From contig JAGPFT010000144.1 in assembly GCA_018056405.1 (NCBI GenBank), forward strand, positions 1 to 7,185: a DNA stretch of 7,185 bases, given 5' to 3'. This DNA is from Anaerolineae bacterium (GTDB lineage Bacteria; Chloroflexota; Anaerolineae; Aggregatilineales; Aggregatilineaceae). This document shows, in pieces, positions 5,711-7,185 of the stretch. The position numbers and the translations under genes are program-made. The notes beneath the pieces were generated by a model. That model was given only the letters and a program-made list of their open reading frames with translations, made no database searches and had not been told where the DNA came from. Every line of letters begins with the position of its first letter. Position 1 is the stretch's first letter.

Positions 5711-5730
5711 AGTTTTGTCTGGCGCGTCAA
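5702..5730 (-). promoter_or_regulatory. Sigma70-like promoter of the regulator/transport operon
   Basis: On the minus strand TTGACG (5730-5725) is followed after exactly 17 bp by TATGAT (5707-5702), each matching consensus at 5 of 6 positions. The predicted start is an A near 5695. The operator pair lies immediately downstream. Transcription would run through element C into the LacI gene and probably on into the transporter genes. Confidence 0.7.
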
Positions 5731-5794
5731 GCAAGCCGCGGGGGCGCGTGCAAAACCTGCCAGGGAGGGGCACTGTTCTGCTGCGCCTGGTCTA

Positions 5795-5887
5795 CCTCAC
5801 CCCCGCTCGGCGCTGACGCGCCTCGCCGCCCCCTCTCCGTAAACGGAGAGGGGGAAAGGCCGAGCATAGCGAGGCCAGGGGGTGAGG
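5795..5887 (+). repeat. Palindromic core repeat, copy D (93 bp)
   Basis: The ends are perfect and the central 12-bp stem is perfect: CCCCCTCTCCGT (5829-5840) with ACGGAGAGGGGG (5843-5854) around AA. Both crossing pairings are conserved. Its left flank is that of element C and its right flank that of unit A. Confidence 0.9.
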
Positions 5888-6003
5888 GTGATTGGTCGCC
5901 ATCTCAATGCTTCTCACGCTGCTGTGTGCCCCCTCTCCGCCGGCAGTCTAGGGGCGGACAGGCATTGAGATTGGTGTGTCGTCTGGAGCGGCTCTTCACT
6001 TTA
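5888..6003. repeat. Spacer between cores D and E with inverted arms
   Basis: ATCTCAATGC (5901-5910) and GCATTGAGAT (5962-5971) are perfect inverted copies. Related arms flank core A (2406-2415 and 2554-2563) but in the opposite order. The middle (5926-5952) is the poorly conserved joint that corresponds to the 18-bp repeat region of unit A. Confidence 0.7.
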
Positions 6004-6096
6004 CCTCACCCCCGCTCGGCGCTGACGCGCCTCGCCGCCCCCTCTCCGCCGGCGGAGAGGGGGAAAGGCCGAGCATAGCGAGGCCAGGGGGTGAGG
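6004..6096 (+). repeat. Palindromic core repeat, copy E (93 bp)
   Basis: The central stem CCCCCTCTCCGCC (6038-6050) with GGCGGAGAGGGGG (6051-6063) is perfect with no loop. Crossing pairings are GCTCGGC (6014-6020) with GCCGAGC (6068-6074), and GCCTCGC (6029-6035) with GCGAGGC (6078-6084). It starts 209 bp after copy D. Confidence 0.9.
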
Positions 6097-6177
6097 TTAA
6101 TGCCCCGCGTCTAGCGAGTCGCTGACGACTTTTGCACCTCTCCCCCATCGTAGTTGATTTTCTGGATCGGTTATCGC

Positions 6178-6183
6178 AAGGAG
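6178..6183 (+). promoter_or_regulatory. Ribosome-binding site of the sulfatase gene
   Basis: AAGGAG lies 7 nt before the ATG at 6191 and supports this start. It is about 40 bp beyond the right end of the repeat block. Confidence 0.75.
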
Positions 6184-6190
6184 TTCGTTG

Positions 6191-7185
6191 ATGAAAGCAC
6201 TTCTGGTCATGTTCGATTCGCTCAACCGGCACATGCTGCCACCCTACGGGGCGCAGGGCATCCACGCGCCCAACTTCGAGCGCCTGGCGCAGCGCTGCGC
6301 CACCTTCGACAATGCCTATATTGGCAGCATGCCGTGCATCCCTGCCCGGCGCGAGCTGCACACAGGCCGCTACAACTTCCTGCACCGCAGTTGGGGGCCG
6401 ATTGAGCCGTTCGACGACTCCATGCCGTCCATCCTGGGGTGCAGCGGCGTCTACACGCACCTGGTAACCGATCACCAGCACTACTTCGAGGACGGCGGCG
6501 GGACTTACCACAGTCGCTACCACACCTGGGAGTTCTCGCGCGGGCAGGAGGGCGATCAGTGGAAGGGTCACGTCGCCGACCCGGACATCCCGCCGACGCT
6601 AAGCAGCCGCACCATTGAGGGCTGGCAGTGCGACTTCGAGCCGCGCAAGTACCGCCAGGACTGGGTGAACCGCCAGTACATGACCCGCGAGGAGAACTGC
6701 CCCCAAGCCGTGACCTTCCGACGGGGGCTGGAGTTCATCCACACCAACCACGAGCAGGATCGCTGGTTTTTGCAGATCGAGTGCTTTGACCCGCACGAGC
6801 CGTTCTTCAGCTACCAGCACTACAAAGACCTTTACCCGCACGAGTATGACGGCCCGCACTTCGACTGGCCGGACTACGCGCCCGTGCGCCAAGACCCGCT
6901 CACCGTGCAGCACATGCGCTTCGAGTACGCGGCGTTGGTCAGCCAGTGCGACGCCTCGCTGGGGCGCGTGCTCGACGCGATGGATGAGCTACATCTGTGG
7001 GACGACACGCTGCTGATCGTGACCACCGATCACGGTTTTCTGTTGGGCGAGCACGACTGGTGGGCCAAGAATATCCAGCCCTGGTACAGCGAGCTGGCGC
7101 GCCTCCCGCTCTTTGTGTGGGATCCGCGCAGTCGCCAGGCGGGCGTGCGCCGCGACGCACTGGCCCAGATGATCGACATCCCGGC
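6191..7185 (+). CDS. Cytoplasmic Cys-type sulfatase, 3' end outside window
   Basis: This is a member of the alkaline-phosphatase-fold sulfatases, hydrolases that remove sulfate esters from sugars or other organic sulfates. The window holds 331 residues in an uninterrupted frame. The signature CIPARRELHTGR (49-60) fits CxPxR, so Cys49 should be converted to formylglycine by FGE or an anaerobic SME maturase encoded elsewhere. Asp9 in MFDSLN and Asp280-His281 in TTDHGFLLGEH are likely metal ligands. The second Asp often found after the first is Ser10 here. FDPHEPF (199-205) supplies another active-site His (202). The N-terminus goes straight into the first beta strand with no signal peptide, pointing to a cytoplasmic enzyme. 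It is divergent from the LacI/transport operon. A related phosphonate or phosphate-ester hydrolase of the same superfamily cannot be excluded. Confidence 0.9.
   Translation, partial: MKALLVMFDSLNRHMLPPYGAQGIHAPNFERLAQRCATFDNAYIGSMPCIPARRELHTGRYNFLHRSWGPIEPFDDSMPSILGCSGVYTHLVTDHQHYFEDGGGTYHSRYHTWEFSRGQEGDQWKGHVADPDIPPTLSSRTIEGWQCDFEPRKYRQDWVNRQYMTREENCPQAVTFRRGLEFIHTNHEQDRWFLQIECFDPHEPFFSYQHYKDLYPHEYDGPHFDWPDYAPVRQDPLTVQHMRFEYAALVSQCDASLGRVLDAMDELHLWDDTLLIVTTDHGFLLGEHDWWAKNIQPWYSELARLPLFVWDPRSRQAGVRRDALAQMIDIP

Larger units (their letters stand above)
5740..6146 (+). mobile_element. Composite repeat block with cores D and E
   Basis: The left end (GGGGGCGCGTGCAAAACC from 5740) matches the left ends of elements B and C. 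The right end (CTGACGACTTTTGCACC, 6122-6138, possibly extending to 6146) matches their right ends. Between them lie two cores separated by a 116-bp spacer, so the block looks like one element with an inserted or duplicated 209-bp unit (5795-6003). No target duplication is visible at the outer ends. It lies between the operators and the sulfatase start. Confidence 0.65.

Noticed and set aside
2448..6096. CRISPR array
   Set aside because: The repeats are about 93 bp, irregularly placed, in both orientations, and separated by genes.
5740..6146. Target-site duplication around the D-E block
   Set aside because: The 8 bases outside the left end and outside either possible right end do not match.
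5996..6571. 191-codon open frame on the minus strand at the sulfatase 5' end
   Set aside because: It is antisense to the sulfatase, and its C-terminus is translated repeat core E.

Overview
The window is GC-rich and bacterial. It holds most of a carbohydrate-uptake locus on the minus strand and the start of a divergent sulfatase gene on the plus strand. Dispersed palindromic repeats of the CCTCACCCCC...GGGGGTGAGG kind, a Tat-exported sugar-binding protein, a CUT1 importer with no ATPase gene beside it and a LacI regulator suggest Chloroflexota. That placement is an inference from style, not from a marker gene.

Layout, reading the minus strand from right to left: a LacI-family regulator (4385-5404), a Tat-signal extracellular sugar-binding protein (2898-4265), a MalF-type permease (1439-2368), a MalG-type permease (590-1423), and an aldose-1-epimerase-like protein cut by the left edge (1-586). 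The last three are tightly packed. On the plus strand a Cys-type sulfatase (6191 to beyond 7185) starts on the far side of a 786-bp intergenic region and is cut by the right edge.

A sigma70-like promoter on the minus strand (TTGACG-N17-TATGAT, 5702-5730) sits just upstream of two abutting 12-bp LacI-type operator sequences (5669-5692). The LacI protein probably represses its own operon and may also repress the sulfatase. The sulfatase has no signal peptide. Together the genes suggest import of a sulfated saccharide, desulfation in the cytoplasm, and anomer interconversion. This pathway is inferred; no substrate can be read from the sequence.

The two gene-free stretches (2369-2897 and 5405-6190) are filled mostly by five copies of a 90-96 bp palindromic core. 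Two copies lie inside short non-autonomous elements of 184 and 192 bp that have imperfect terminal inverted repeats (GGGTG...GTCAG) and 8-bp flanking direct repeats matching at 7 of 8 positions. This is the signature of MITE transposition. One copy is part of a 209-bp unit that is a circular permutation of the 209-bp D-to-E repeat interval. All five cores share paired segments in a crossing (pseudoknot-compatible) order. The elements lie just upstream of the start codons of the regulator, the MalF permease and the sulfatase, so they probably lie within 5' leaders. I see no tRNA, rRNA or CRISPR array.
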